Part shown: positions 40,302-51,466 of the stretch, one piece after another
How the letters are laid out: each line of letters begins with the position of its first letter
Numbering within the stretch: the first letter of the stretch is position 1
NCBI RefSeq assembly: GCF_040869045.1
Contig: NC_090319.1
Location: 225,284,490 to 225,348,489, forward strand
Direction of reading: 5' to 3'
Source: Eurosta solidaginis
Taxonomy: Eukaryota > Arthropoda > Insecta > Diptera > Tephritidae
Length of the DNA stretch: 64,000 nucleotides
The notes under the pieces: generated by a model
Told to the model about the DNA's origin: nothing
The model's database searches: none
The model's input: the letters and a program-made list of their open reading frames with translations, nothing else
Program-made: the position numbers and the translations under genes

Positions 40302-40775
40302 TTAATGTTGCGACCATTGGATATTTTTCAAATCAGTTGGTTCTAGCATCATCTCCCATAATGGAGACATTTCACGTAAACGTTCAAGATGTTTGATGCA
40401 GGTATCGGTAATATAATCAACCTCTTCAATGGTGGTAAAACAACCAATACCAAATCTATAAAAATTTAACAATAAATTACTTTCAAATTAACTAAACAAT
40501 TCAGTACGGTAAACTCGTATACCTTATTGAACTATGTGCCAAATCCTCATCAGTTCCAATCGCACGTAGGTTCCAGTGATGCAGAAGTACATGCTGAGGC
40601 ACTAGACAACGCCACATCTTTTAAGGCCATAAGTAATGATACATTTAATAAACCACTATACCTTTGCTCTGGATCACCATTACATATACCATGTGATAAT
40701 CTTGAAGTGATGCGATCATTTAAAGGTTTCGGCAGAAAATCTATAAATTTCTTATCATATTCCATTTCTTTGAGT
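40302..40775 (-). pseudogene. Nfs1: Cysteine desulfurase (Nfs1) 3' exons, decayed
   Basis: Two exons of the mitochondrial cysteine desulfurase, which supplies sulfur for Fe-S clusters. The 3' exon (40302-40455) is intact: after acceptor ATAG it reads FGIGCFTTIEEVDYITDTC, then REMSPLWEMM and IQWSQH with its stop. The preceding exon (40523-about 40770) has EMEYDKKFIDFL, LLMALKDVALSSASACTSASLEP, which includes the catalytic-loop region (the usual SGSACTS here reads SASACTS), then RAIGTDEDLAHSSIR in another frame before donor GTATAC. An 11-base loss at the SYVL position shifts the frame, and seven residues (FAYVEGE region) are missing. The 67-bp intron is retained, so it is a DNA-level copy. Upstream exons are absent. 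Confidence 0.8.
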
Positions 40776-41573
40776 GCAAATATAACATGCAGCAATGAAT
40801 CCAATAACAATAATCCGAAGGCGGAAAAGAAATATTTTAGCTCGTTCAAAAGATATTCCCAAAAAACCGAAAAATGACCCCGGAGTGCTTCGAGACCGGG
40901 GTGGGATCCATAGTATTTTTGCGCTGGCGGCCTTGGGCCGCGCTTATAAATATTAATCTGGTTGGGTCCAACACCGGTTTGGAGACCAAAACTATATCTG
41001 CGCAAAACACTTATGTCCACAATTTTTTTTGTGGGTACCAAATATCATCAACATTACAATGCGCACATCAAAATTTTCAATTGAAAATTTTCAATTTCTT
41101 TTGCAAATATCTCTTGTCCAACACAAAATATTTTACCTCCGCCTTCTGATTATTGTTGTCGAGATCAATGCGCGTCTTTTAACACCTCTCTCGATATTTA
41201 TGGACATATTATCAGTGTCATGCTGTCGTATAGAATTACCAAGAGTTGATGCGCTGGAAACGTTGAAGAAGTGATTCAGCTGCTATATGTAAATAAATAA
41301 TAACAATAAATTAAATATACATCATTTAAAAATCAGCTAATAACCTGTATTTTCCATTAAAAATGCCTTTTTCCTCCAGCTTCATCAGGAAACCAACTTT
41401 TTTCTTTTTTTGTTTTGGCTTTGTTGACGAAAATTACATGTGACATTTTTCTTCTTCCATCACTTTTGACAGAAGAAATTGAAAGAACGATTGACAGTTT
41501 ATGTACAATCGGCAAGAACAAAATACACGGGAGGGTTGCATTTTCGCTAATGCTTCTACCTGGTAATTGTACC
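40776..41573. other. Repeat-derived, no gene
   Basis: Contains fragments of the dispersed repeat with GCGGCCTTGGGCCGCGC (about 40930) and GACGCG...TCTTTTAACACCTCTC (about 41170), and a MITE-type right end (CTGTCGTATAGAATTACC, 41232-41249). No coding region is supported. Confidence 0.4.
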
Positions 41574-41864
41574 ATGACTTTTACATTGCTGTCGGGAAAA
41601 AGGTAACGCAAGCGCTCTCTCAAAATAGTGTACGTGTGACTCGCTTTCTCGCTCTTACCTATTGTGTTTTCGACATTCCTTCTCACTCGATGTTATTTAC
41701 ATTTTTAAGTTACTTCATCAGTTATGTTTTCGTTATCGCTAACCAAAACATATGCAACAACAACAACACGGGTAACTGGCCTATCGGTTACCCGTATCGG
41801 TTACCTCCTGTCAAATCGCTTTTTCCATGAATGAAACGCATCCTTTATGTTCAGATAATATTTA

Positions 41865-44810
41865 ACAAGTAAGGAAGGTTAAGTTCGGGTGTAACCGAAC
41901 ATTACATACTCAGTTGAGAGCTATGGTGACAACATAAGGGAAAATAACCATGTAGGAAAATGAACCGAGGGAAACCCTGGAATGTGTTTGTATGACATGT
42001 GTATCAAATGAAAGGTATTAACGAGTATTTTATGAGGGAGTGGGCCATAGTTCTATAGGTGGACGCCATTTAGGGATATAGCCATAAAGGTGGATCAGGG
42101 TTGACTCTAGGATGCGTTTGTACCATATGGGTATCAAATGAAAGGTATTAATGAGTATTTTAAAAGGGCGTGGACCTAAGTTCTATAGATGGACGCCCTT
42201 TCGAGATATCGCCGTAAAGATGGACCAGGGGTGACTCTAGAATGCGTTTGTACGATATGGGTATCAAATGAAAGGTGTTAATGAGCATTTTAAAAGGGAG
42301 TGGGCCTTCGTTTTATAGGTGTTCGCCTTTTCGAGATATCGCCATAAAGGTGAACCAGGGGTGACTTTAGAATTTGTTTGTATGATATGCGTATCAAATG
42401 AAAGGTGTTAATGATTATTTTAAAAGGGCGTGGGGCTTAGTTCTATAGGTGGACCCCTTTTCGAGATATCGCCATAAAGGTGGACCAGGGGTGACTCTAG
42501 AATTCGTTTGTGCAATATGGGTATCAAACGAAAGGAGTTAATGAGTATTTTAAGAGGGAGTGGGCCTTAGTTCTATGGGTGAACGCATTTTCGAGGTATC
42601 GCAATAAAGGTGGACCAGGGGTGACTCTAGACTTTGATTGTACGATATGGGTATCAAATGAAAGGTGTTAATGAGTATTTTTAAAAGGGAGTGGGCCTTC
42701 GTTTTATAGGTGTTCGCCTTTTCGAGATATCGCCATAAAGGTCGACCAGGGGTGACTTTAGAATTTGTTTGTATGATATGGGTATCAAATGAAAGGTGTT
42801 AATGATTATTTTAAAAGGGCGTGGGGCTTAGTTCTATAGGTGGACCCCTTTTCGAGATATCGCCATAAAGGTGGACCATGGGTGACTCTAGAATTCGTGT
42901 GTGCAATATGGGTATCAAACGAAAGGAGTTAATGAGTATTTTAAGATGGAGTGGGCCTTAGTTCTATAGGTGGACGCCTTTTCGAGATATCGCCATAAAG
43001 ATGGACCAGGTGTGACTCTAGAATGCGTTTGTACGATATGGGTATCAAATGAAAGGTGTTAATGAGTATTTTAAAAGGGAGTAATCCTTAGTTCCATAGG
43101 TGGACGCCGTTTCGAGATATCACCATAAAGGTGGGCCAGGGGTGACTCTAGAATTCGTTTGTGCAATATGGGTATCAAACGAAAGGAGTTAATGAGTATT
43201 TTAAGAGGGAGTGGGCCTTTCTGGACCAGGGGTGACTCTAGACTTTGTTTGTACGATATGGGTATCAAATGAAAGGTGTTAATGAGTATTTTTAAAAAGG
43301 GAGTGGGCCTTCGTTCTATAGGTGTTCGCCTTTTCGAAATATCGCCATAAAGGTGGACCAGGGGTGACTCTAGAATGAGTTTGTACGATATGGGTATCAA
43401 ATTAAAGGTATTAATGAGAGTTTTAAAAGGGAGTGGTGGTAGTTGTATATGTGAAGGCGTTTTCCAGATATCGACCAATATTTGGACCAGGGTGACCCAG
43501 AACATCATCCGTTGGATACCGCTAATTTATTTATATATGTAATACCTGCCAAGATTTTAAGGGTTTTTTATTTCGCCCTGCAGAACTTTTTCATTTTCTT
43601 CTACTTAATATGGTAGGTGTCACAACCATTTTATAAAGTTTTTTCTAAAGTTATATTTCGCGTCAATAAAGCAATCCAATTACCTTACCATATTTCATCC
43701 CCTTTTTCGTATTTGGTATAGAATTATGGCATTTTTTTCATTTTTCGTAATTTTCGATATCGAAAAAGTGGGCGTGGTCATAGTCGGATTTCGTTCATTT
43801 TTCATGCCAAGATAAAGTGAGTTCAGATAAGTACGTGAACTGAGTTTAGTAAAGATATATCGATTTTTGCTCAAGTTATCGTGTTAACGGCCATGCGGAA
43901 GGACAGACGGACGACTGTGTATAAAAACTGGGCGTGACATCAACCGATTTCGCCCATTTTCACAGAAAACAGTTAGCACCATAAAGTCTATGCCCCTACC
44001 AAATTTCAAAAGGATTGGTTAATTTTTGTTCGACTCATGGCGTTAAAAGTATCCTAGACAAATTAAATGAAAAAGGGCGGAGCCACGCCCATTTTTAAAT
44101 TTCCTTTTATTTTTGTATTTTATTGCACCATATCATTACTGGAGTTGAATCTTGACATAATTTACTTATATACTGTAAAGTTATTAAATTTTTTGTTAAA
44201 ATTTTACTTAAAAAAAATTTTTTTTTAAAAGTGGGCGTGGTCCTTCTCCGATTTTGCTAATTTTTATTAAGCGTACATATAGTAATAAGAGTAACGTTCC
44301 TGCCAAATTTCATCATGACATCTTCAACGAATGCCAAATTACAGCTTGCAAAAGTTTTAAATTACCTTCTTTTAAAAGTGGGCGGTGCCACGCCCATTGT
44401 CCAAGATTTTACTAATTTTCTATTTTGCTTCATAAGTTCAACTCATCTACTAAGTTTCGTCGCTTTATCGGTCTTTTGTAATGAATTATCGCACTTTTTC
44501 GGTTTTTCGAAATTTTCGATATCGAAAAAGTGGGCGTGGTTATAGTCCGATATCGTTCATTTTAAATAGCGATCTGAGATGAGTGCTCAGGAACCTACAT
44601 ACCAAATTTCATCAAGATACCTCAAAATTTACTCAAGTTATCGTGTTAACGGACGGACGGACGGACGGACATGGCTCAATCAAATTTTTTTTCGATCCTG
44701 ATGATTTTGATATATGAAAGTCTATATCTATCTCGATTCCTTTATATATGTACAACCAACCGTTATCCAATCAAACTTAATATACTCTGTGAGCTCTGCT
44801 CAACTGAGTA
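41865..44810. mobile_element. 2.95-kb non-coding element with internal minisatellite
   Basis: The left end reads ACAAGTAAGGAAGGTTAAG and the right end CTCAACTGAGTA, with TA on both sides; copy 1 of the host block (14178) is the empty site. Inverted repeats are subterminal: TACTCAGTTGAG lies about 48 bases inside the left end and its reverse complement at the right end. The right half has well-spaced conserved stretches such as GTGGGCGTGGT, CGATATCGAAAA and CGTGTTAACGGACGG, which recur several times. This matches, from memory, a very abundant non-autonomous family in tephritid genomes. Its class (Helitron-like or Tc1-like) is not settled; no transposase is present. Confidence 0.6.
42001..43520. 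repeat. 130-bp minisatellite, 12 copies
   Basis: GTATCAAATGAAAGG recurs at 42001, 42131, 42261, 42391, 42521, 42651, 42782, 42912, 43042, 43172, 43262 and 43393: a period of 130 bases, one unit shortened to 90. Each unit contains CGAGATATCGCCATAAAGGTGG and GGGGTGACTCTAGAAT. The minus-strand frame at 43071-43508 is only the translated repeat and is not called. Confidence 0.85.
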
Positions 44811-46279
44811 TAATTAGAAATAATTCATATATACAATGTGTTTTTAAAATTTAAATTATTCCCTTATTACTCTAGTGAACTTGACATATGTGTATATTGA
44901 TATGTACAAGCTAATTAAATACAATAACGTCTATTAATAGCTGTGCCCTTTTGAAACTTTCGAAGCTCAGTGATGATGCCCAATTTTTCCTGCGCTGGTG
45001 GTGTTGTTCAGGATCAGTTCGCAGAGCCATATGAATTTTGTAGAGATAATACCGGAAGCCCCAATTCGTGCTATCAAAGTCGATTTACAGGTGATATTGA
45101 TTCTTTGGTCTTGACCCTTTCCCATAATATGCTTGTTAGCGCCTTATCTGTGATACTAAAAAGGCGGGGGGAGAGTTGTCGCAGTTTTCTTATAATTTGA
45201 GAAAATTTATGTTCTTCCTTCAGCTACAGCTGGAATAGTTGGAATATTGCTATGCGCACATCGTCAAAATCAAATTTCCTAGAATGAGAAAGAAACTAAT
45301 ATCAGTAAGGATAGATTAAAGTTTTTAATATATATAACCCGAAAAGTGTGCTATAAATAGGCCTCCACAATTAGCTCTTTTCTGAGAGGCCAAAGGCACA
45401 AGGACTCAAGGAGATTTCAGATAACTAGAATCAGGGGTACCCGAAGATACTTCGCTGTTGCATTCATAGAGAACACAACATTATAACAAGGGATAATTGA
45501 TTGATGTTACGAAGGAAATTAGACGTGCTACAAAAACAAACAAATGCAGATGACTGTTTGATTCAACAACAACAACAACAACTGTTTAATTCATTATCCG
45601 AAGTTCTTGTATGGACGTGCAGTATGAAAAGTGCAAAGTACTGCTAAAACTGATTTCCCCGAGTAATCCGGGAACGAATTGATGTGACTACGCCTATCCT
45701 TCTTTAGCAGCAGGGTCTAGAACCAGTTCCCTGTTGGACAGGAAAATAAACGTTTGGTTATCTCCAAGTTGAACATATGCTATTACAAAATATACTCGTT
45801 TGCTGCATCCGACCGGTACATCCAACTTTCCCAGATTTTCTGGGCTCAGCAAGGGTATCCTCCTGAATGGTGCATTTGTTGCACGCTGCTGCCTGGCCGC
45901 TCACCCAACAACACAAGACACGACGGAACTTTCCTTGGGACACCCAAGGTCACTAACGCTTCTCATGGCTCCAGCGGGTTAGGGGGCTTAGAGTATACCC
46001 GCGTATGCCTGCGTAAGAGGCGATTAAAATACCAAATTGGTTCAGGGGGTTGTGTAGCGCAACCCGTTCAATGGGTTGCCAGCGCAATATATAGCTTCTC
46101 CAACCCAATTGTGAACCTCACCTACCCGTGTCGAATCCTGTTTCTTTAACAGCCGAGGCTCTGGCGACCCCATGTTCCTTATGGATCTACATTTGAAGGC
46201 GCTTAGTTAGCTGACATCGCTTACTTAAACGGTTGATTTTAAAGTAAAAACCAAAACAAAATATAGGTTAGGTTGAACT

Positions 46280-46660
46280 GGCGGGTTCATGACGACCTCA
46301 CATAGACTGAACGAGTCCGTAGTGTTACCAGAAGTTTGTTTTAACGACCAAGCTAAAAACGCTATCAACAACCAGGACATGTTATAAAATAGCTCCGTCC
46401 TCTTGGCAAATACCAGAAGCTTCCTAGAACTTAAGCCATTTGCTGCTTCTAGAGTTGACAGCTGTCAGTTGGAGTCTTAGCCTGGCAAGCGCAGGGCACG
46501 AGCACATAACGTAATCGATTGTTTTCTCCTCCAGCCCGCACTTCCTACATCTGCTATCACTGCCCAAGCCTAGTTTAAAGGCATGTGACGCCAGAAGGCA
46601 GTGTCCAGTAAGAATACCCCTTAGAACCGTGACATGACCATACAACCTAATCTCGTGTCT
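46280..46660 (-). mobile_element. LINE 3'-end fragment (minus strand), copy 2
   Basis: The frame 46424-46645 reads GHCLLASHAFKLGLGSDSRCRKCGLEEKTIDYVMCSCPALARLRLQL, the Cys/His-rich segment found after the RNase H domain in I/R1-like LINEs. A 3' UTR follows down to about 46280. It is the better-preserved sister of 15560-15910. Confidence 0.6.
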
Positions 46661-46688
46661 TGGGCACGCAGTGTCCAGTAATATATTT

Positions 46689-47218
46689 TGTATGAAAATT
46701 TAAGCTTTTTATAAGGTGTTCGGCCTGGGTGCGTCTGAAACCGGCAATGGGTAGGCGCACACGGGTCGATCTTGGAATGGATGGTTCGCTCAAAAGAAAT
46801 AAAAGAAACAAACGCAAAGAGGATTTCCTCGTTATAATAATGTTTTATTAAGAGTGTTAGGAAATATAGAGTGGATACAATATTACCTTGGTGTTGAACG
46901 TGACGATGGTGATCTTGGGCGATGTGTGCTGGTTGGCGGTCAATCGAGAAAGAGGCCGGTTATCCCGTTGAGGACAACCGCTAAGCCGCGAAAAAGTCCT
47001 CTGGTATTAAGGAGGGGAAAAAAGCCACACACACAACAACCCCCACATATACGTGCATGGGTGCTGACAACCCGCACGCACACGTGCATACGTATGAAAC
47101 GCATGCATGTGCATGCATGCACACAAATGCGGCGTGAGTGTGGGTGGCTGGAAATATTATTAAAACGTTAGGGAGGGGCGCCGTCAATCAGATAACAGTT
47201 AGGCATTGGGCCTAAACA
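46689..47218 (-). repeat. 3' LTR of a BEL/Pao-type gag-protease element
   Basis: On the minus strand the LTR starts TGTTTAGGCC at 47218 right after a purine tract and ends TTTTCATACA at 46689. It has AATAAA on the minus strand (about 46850) and a GC-rich stretch with a CA/TG-rich microsatellite in its first half. It lies in the LINE fragment; a matching 5' LTR was not found. Confidence 0.5.
47020..47135. repeat. CA/TG-rich alternating purine-pyrimidine tract
   Basis: CACACACACAAC, CACGTGCATACGT and GCATGCATGTGCATGCATGC form an interrupted alternating tract that could adopt Z-DNA. It lies inside the LTR. Confidence 0.5.
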
Positions 47219-48160
47219 TGCCGCCCCCCTTGCGGTACGCAACATCACAGTCCGCCAAGGATCACCGACCGTGAAGAAGAGAAAAAAAATTAAAACTTAT
47301 AATTAATTATATCTAACTTAACATAATGCCGGCCAGTCCGCCGGCTTGGCGGCACGCAAAATGGTTTGCGCAGTGTGGGAGCTTGGTTACTGCTGCCTCG
47401 GTCATTCACCAATTTTCCCGTTATGGTGTAAGGCGTGAGCCAGGTTTGCCTAGAGCTAGGGATTGCGAAAAGAAGTAAGAAGATATACGTGTTCATATTT
47501 CTTGCCGTTTATTACAAATTCATTGGAAATTCTATGCTTGTGAATTTTGTATGAAGAAAATTCAATAAAAAATAACTTATTGTAATGATACAGGATTTTA
47601 AACGCACACCTCCATTGTGAATCCATACAAGTGGCGAATTTTTGGTAGAACGTTCACAATAGTGAACAGCTTCGATCACCTGTTCAATCGCTGTTGATTA
47701 CTTAAATCATTAGCTAACAGTGGTTTTCAAACATCTTGTAGACGACTGGTATATTGCTTTGTTTACATAATTTAAATGCCTGCATAGTTGGTTACGCAAA
47801 TTTAATCCATAAACTTGATTTTAGGAATGAGTATTAATATGTAGTCTGATTTTCTGTATACAAATTTAAAAGAAAAGCTGATTTGAAGCAAATGTGCAAT
47901 TCATGGCACTTCAATTTAGTAACGGCGAGCACAAGAAAAAGAAACCTTTCTTCCATTCTCTGGCCCTTCGCGACAGCCGTTCTCCCTGTCAGCTATGATT
48001 TGACACGTAGGCTTGGCAATGGAGGGATAGAAAGATTTTTCACTTGTACGAACTCACAATGCACACCTCTTGCGACTGTGTACAACAGAAATTCAATAAA
48101 ATAAAAAGGATAAAAAGTGTAAAAATTCATGTATTTCGGTCGTTACCGAACATTTTGCTG
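47219..48160 (-). other. 3' internal region of the BEL/Pao-type element
   Basis: GCAAGGGGGGCGGCA on the minus strand (about 47219-47233) is a good polypurine tract at the LTR border. Between it and the end of the gag-protease frame there is no pol sequence, only AT-rich and repeat-like text, so reverse transcriptase and integrase are absent from this copy. Confidence 0.45.
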
Positions 48161-49405
48161 TTAGGCCTTCGCTGTGCCCGAGAGTACCCAACCGAAGATG
48201 GTACTATGAGCTAACAAAGGGCAAAACGTGGTGGGCAGAATCCCTGGGAGTATTATCTCGGCATATACATCTGTGCCTAGGACGAGGCGGATCGGAGCGG
48301 ATGAGTAGAACTGCGGATCCGCCAGACGAAGATGTGCGTACGGGGCTGCGATGGCACTGTCGATGCTGGTTGTGGGTGTCGTGCGCCGAAAATTGGCTAC
48401 GACCGCAGCATGGGTCGCAATCCTTCTGTTCTGTCCGTGTCTTCCTCGGATACGCAGCAGACATCCTGCTTGCCCGCCAATGCTGCTGGTAGGAAGTTGG
48501 AGCTCCTGGGCGAGCTCATCCGCAATCACTGTGGTGGGGGAGCATCCGTCGATTAAGGCGCGAACGAGGTGTAGCCGCCCCCCTGCTTCTATTTTCACGA
48601 CCGCGGTGGGGGTGATCGCTACCGTCGGTATCATGGTGGCGGTGGCAGCTGAATGTGGGGCTAGGAGCCCTGCCCGGAAGGCGGACACGGTGGTGAGCTG
48701 CAGCGAGTTGGATCCGTGACTGCGATCTCGTGGTTGATGATGGGTGTGATGTCGTTGTTGCAGGCGAAGAGGCCTTGTCTCCGCTCTGCGATCGCGCGGT
48801 GGTTGTCTTCGTTGAGGGTCTTTAGTTTGCCGGCGAAGAGACCGAGTCTCCGCTCGGCCGTCACGAACATGGCGCTGGACTGTAGATGTGTTGTGCTGGA
48901 GCCGCTTCCTTTCATGCTGCAAAAGCGGTCGAAACGATTTGGTTGCTGGTGTTGTGTTCGGGCGAAGAGACCGAGTCTCCGCTCCGGTTCGGTGGATTCG
49001 AGCTGGACGAAGAGGCACAGTCTCCGTTCCAGCATCTGACGCATATAACGATATGGAGTCGTCAATCCGCTCACGGGGTGATTCCAGCTCCTCCTCAACT
49101 TGTACACTCCATGGCTTGGAGCGGGCTTCGTGGAGTAGCTGTTCCTCTTCATCAATCGAGGAGATGTGAAGCATCGTGTGATGTTTTTCGCCGCATTTTT
49201 TACATCGGCCTTGGCTTGGGCATGCGTTAGAGCGGTGGTCTAGAGCCGAGCAATTTCCACAGCAGCTCCCGCGGATCGCTAAGTAAAGGCGCTCCTCGGG
49301 TTTTTTGGCCCGAAAGATGGGGCACAGGCGTATGGGATGTTGCTTAAAACAAGCGCGGCATTCCGACGTATAACGCATGACGTTCTTGGCAGCGCTTCGT
49401 TGCAT
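48161..49405 (-). CDS. BEL/Pao-type zinc-knuckle and aspartic protease protein
   Basis: 414 intact residues from ATG 49403-49405. Residues about 14-75 carry CRACFKQHPIRLC, CCGNCSALDHRSNAC and CKKCGEKHHTMLH, the zinc-knuckle array typical of BEL/Pao gag. The middle (about 120-240) is Arg/Thr-rich with four repeats of the form ETxxLRx. Residues about 270-410 are a DUF1758-like retropepsin region: VRALIDGCSPTTVI at the active site, then LVLGTDVYAEIILPG and STIFGWVLSGTA. The active-site DGC replaces the usual D-S/T-G. The usual DUF1759 gag N terminus and all of pol are missing. A good acceptor (TTTCTTTCAG) lies just upstream of the ATG, so the frame may be the second exon of a spliced transcript. 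It could be a non-autonomous element protein or a captured gag. Confidence 0.7.
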   Translation of the reverse strand: MQRSAAKNVMRYTSECRACFKQHPIRLCPIFRAKKPEERLYLAIRGSCCGNCSALDHRSNACPSQGRCKKCGEKHHTMLHISSIDEEEQLLHEARSKPWSVQVEEELESPRERIDDSISLYASDAGTETVPLRPARIHRTGAETRSLRPNTTPATKSFRPLLQHERKRLQHNTSTVQRHVRDGRAETRSLRRQTKDPQRRQPPRDRRAETRPLRLQQRHHTHHQPRDRSHGSNSLQLTTVSAFRAGLLAPHSAATATMIPTVAITPTAVVKIEAGGRLHLVRALIDGCSPTTVIADELAQELQLPTSSIGGQAGCLLRIRGRHGQNRRIATHAAVVANFRRTTPTTSIDSAIAAPYAHLRLADPQFYSSAPIRLVLGTDVYAEIILPGILPTTFCPLLAHSTIFGWVLSGTAKA

Positions 49406-51074
49406 AGCGACCCATTTTTCTGAAAGAAATGCAATATGTTTGACTGGGTCGAGTCATTCTCGAAAATGCGGGGGCGAGTGGTCCCTAGTTGTATTATTGG
49501 GGATTTGGGAAATTTTATTAGCACGCGCATAAGGGGAAACATCTGTCGCTGCATAAAAAAAAATATTCATATGTGGCGTGCATTATGCAATGCCTCTTTC
49601 CCCGCACGTTATGTGCCTGGGTCTTTAGTGCCTTATTTTGTTTATTTTGTGTCACCCGGTAGCATTTTAGTTAGCCACGGGCACACTAATGCTGCAGAAA
49701 AATTAGCATTTACGATTTTCGGTTCGCACATTCTGGTACCGAACCGGGTAGAAAGTGTATAGCGTGGGTTCTTTTGAGTCGCTGTTATTTGTGTTGTTGG
49801 TGCTAAAAACCAACAACTTTCCTTCCCGCCGCAAAAAAAATGTTTGGACAGCAAAATCGTATGCTATATAAAGAAAAAAAAAATAAAGGAAATGTTCGTT
49901 TTGGAAGAGGGGAGAGATTTATAAACTGTATAATTTTTTATTTGTTTGTATTGCCCTTCACTTATTTCTTCAACTTTTCCTCAAGTACGCTTGTAGTCCT
50001 GTTTTATTGATGGCCTTTAGCAAACGCCACGGTTCCCGAAGGGTCTTTGGCTCCGGTACCGATTTTTTCCGGAAACGGATTTTTGGGTACCCGTTTGCAT
50101 CTTTTTATGCATCCCTAATATAATGTGCATTTAAAACTCGGTATATATGTGTCCATACGTTGGAGAAGTATATGGACAGTCAGTGCACGGACTTTACCGC
50201 ATTGGTAGGTTTACTAACTTTTCTGGCCCATTTTCATTTTTTACTACTACTACCACCGAGGCCCAAAATCTACCAATATTTCAGTACCATCGCACTGTAA
50301 ACGTATGCTGCGATAATTTTAAAGTATTGAATTGCCGAGCCCACCCAACTAACATTAGGAGGCGATACTGACCAAATTAGTCAATTTTGAAAAATTTCTG
50401 AAGAACTTAAACAGGAAATAAATTTTTGAGTAGAGACATTTTTTGAATGATTTGAACGAAAATAAAAGGTTCCACGGAAACGATTACCTGCCGAGATCGG
50501 TTATTTTGTGGCAGTACCTTTGGTATTTTGGAATATTGTTGCTGTGATTAGACGTTTTGGTGCATGTTGGTCAGTATTTCACACTCACGATACAGGAAAA
50601 AAGTGAGTGTCGTATAGGCATAAGCAATGTACATAGGTATATACAAATGTACATGTAATTTTGTCTTGTTTACGAGTTTTAAAGTGTTATTTTCTGAAAT
50701 GCGCGTTATTTGTTTTACAATAAATTATTAAGTGTTTGGGACAAATAAGAACTATAGCTGTTGTTTTCTTGGTAAAAAATCTACCAACTACTACTATTTA
50801 AATTTTTTTTTTTTTTTTCTACCAACATTTTCCTCTTAAAAAGTCCGCGTACTGGTAGATATTTACCGGCAGCAAAGGCAAAAAAAAAATTGCGAACATT
50901 CATACACGCCCGTGTATAGAATGTAAATTTCTCAGAATTGAAACAAACGGGACTAATCGAAAGATTTTTTCCGTTGTTTCATTCTTTTTTACTACGGCGC
51001 GTGGCCGTAGTACAATCATTTGCTAATTTTTCAATATTGAAGATGCCTAAGCTACAAAAAATCAGACGGCTAAA
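49406..51074. other. No gene seen
   Basis: A TE-related leader is possible next to 49405. Weak repeats CTACCAACATTTTC/CTACCAATATTTC occur (about 50265, 50780, 50818). No frame, splice pattern or RNA gene is supported. Confidence 0.4.
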
Positions 51075-51466
51075 ATGAATTCAGCTGACCAGTATCTTGA
51101 TTGGATGTGTCGGGCGTGCAAGAATGACGTTAAATCGCCCTCTACTAAACCTTGGCAATCAATCTTCCACAGAATTGAGAAATGTGGCGCTTTGCGGATC
51201 TTAGAATTGTTAACCAAGACAGTGCCACAATTAGCGGGAGGGCAGCTAAACGACGAGCTGCCAAAAAAATTTGTGGCAAAGGCCTTGAGCAATTGCTTAG
51301 TGCATGTCCGTTTCAACAAATGTGTGTCCAATCCGAAGCACGGATATGTGAAGTGGCTTCTAAGAAGCGTATTGATCCAAGCATTTTAATGATAGAGGCA
51401 GCAATGGAACGTGATGCAAAAAAAATATTCGCGGAAAGAAAAGAGGATTGGGCCATTCTAATTTAA
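51075..51466 (+). pseudogene. ZAD zinc-finger-associated domain, one frameshift
   Basis: The first frame (from 51075) gives YLDWMCRACKNDVKSPS...HRIEKCGALRILELL...LPKK and the second (to 51466) continues ICGKGLEQLLSACPFQQMCVQSEARICE. Together they match the ZAD fold of insect C2H2 transcription factors, a dimerisation module with four zinc-binding cysteines; here the third is read as Gly (CGKG for CxxC), which would weaken zinc binding. The change of frame falls at a run of seven A at 51261-51269, so it may be a real one-base loss or an assembly error. No C2H2 fingers follow before the kinase-like region, so it is either the first exon of a longer gene or an isolated fragment. Confidence 0.55.

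Larger units (their letters stand above)
41574..46635. repeat. Duplicated 2-kb repeat block, copy 2, expanded by an insertion
   Basis: Same order as 13893-15915: the CTCGCTTTCTCGCTCTTACC stretch, the GATGATGCCCAATTTTTCC block (44971), the truncated SINE (about 45969-46172) and the LINE 3' end on the minus strand (46280-46650). It is longer because of the element at 41865-44810, and has about 70 extra bases near 45060-45130 that copy 1 lacks. Confidence 0.65.

Noticed and set aside
43071..43508. A 145-codon minus-strand frame
   Set aside because: It is only the translation of the 130-bp minisatellite, with no start context and no protein family resemblance.
42001..43520. CRISPR-like regularly spaced repeat
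   Set aside because: The units are contiguous 130-bp tandem repeats without unique spacers, in a eukaryotic transposon.
44970..45200. A 76-codon frame (FSCAGGVVQDQFAEPYEFC...)
   Set aside because: The related block copy at 14340 has lost about 70 bases and the frame; with no known family match I do not call it a gene.
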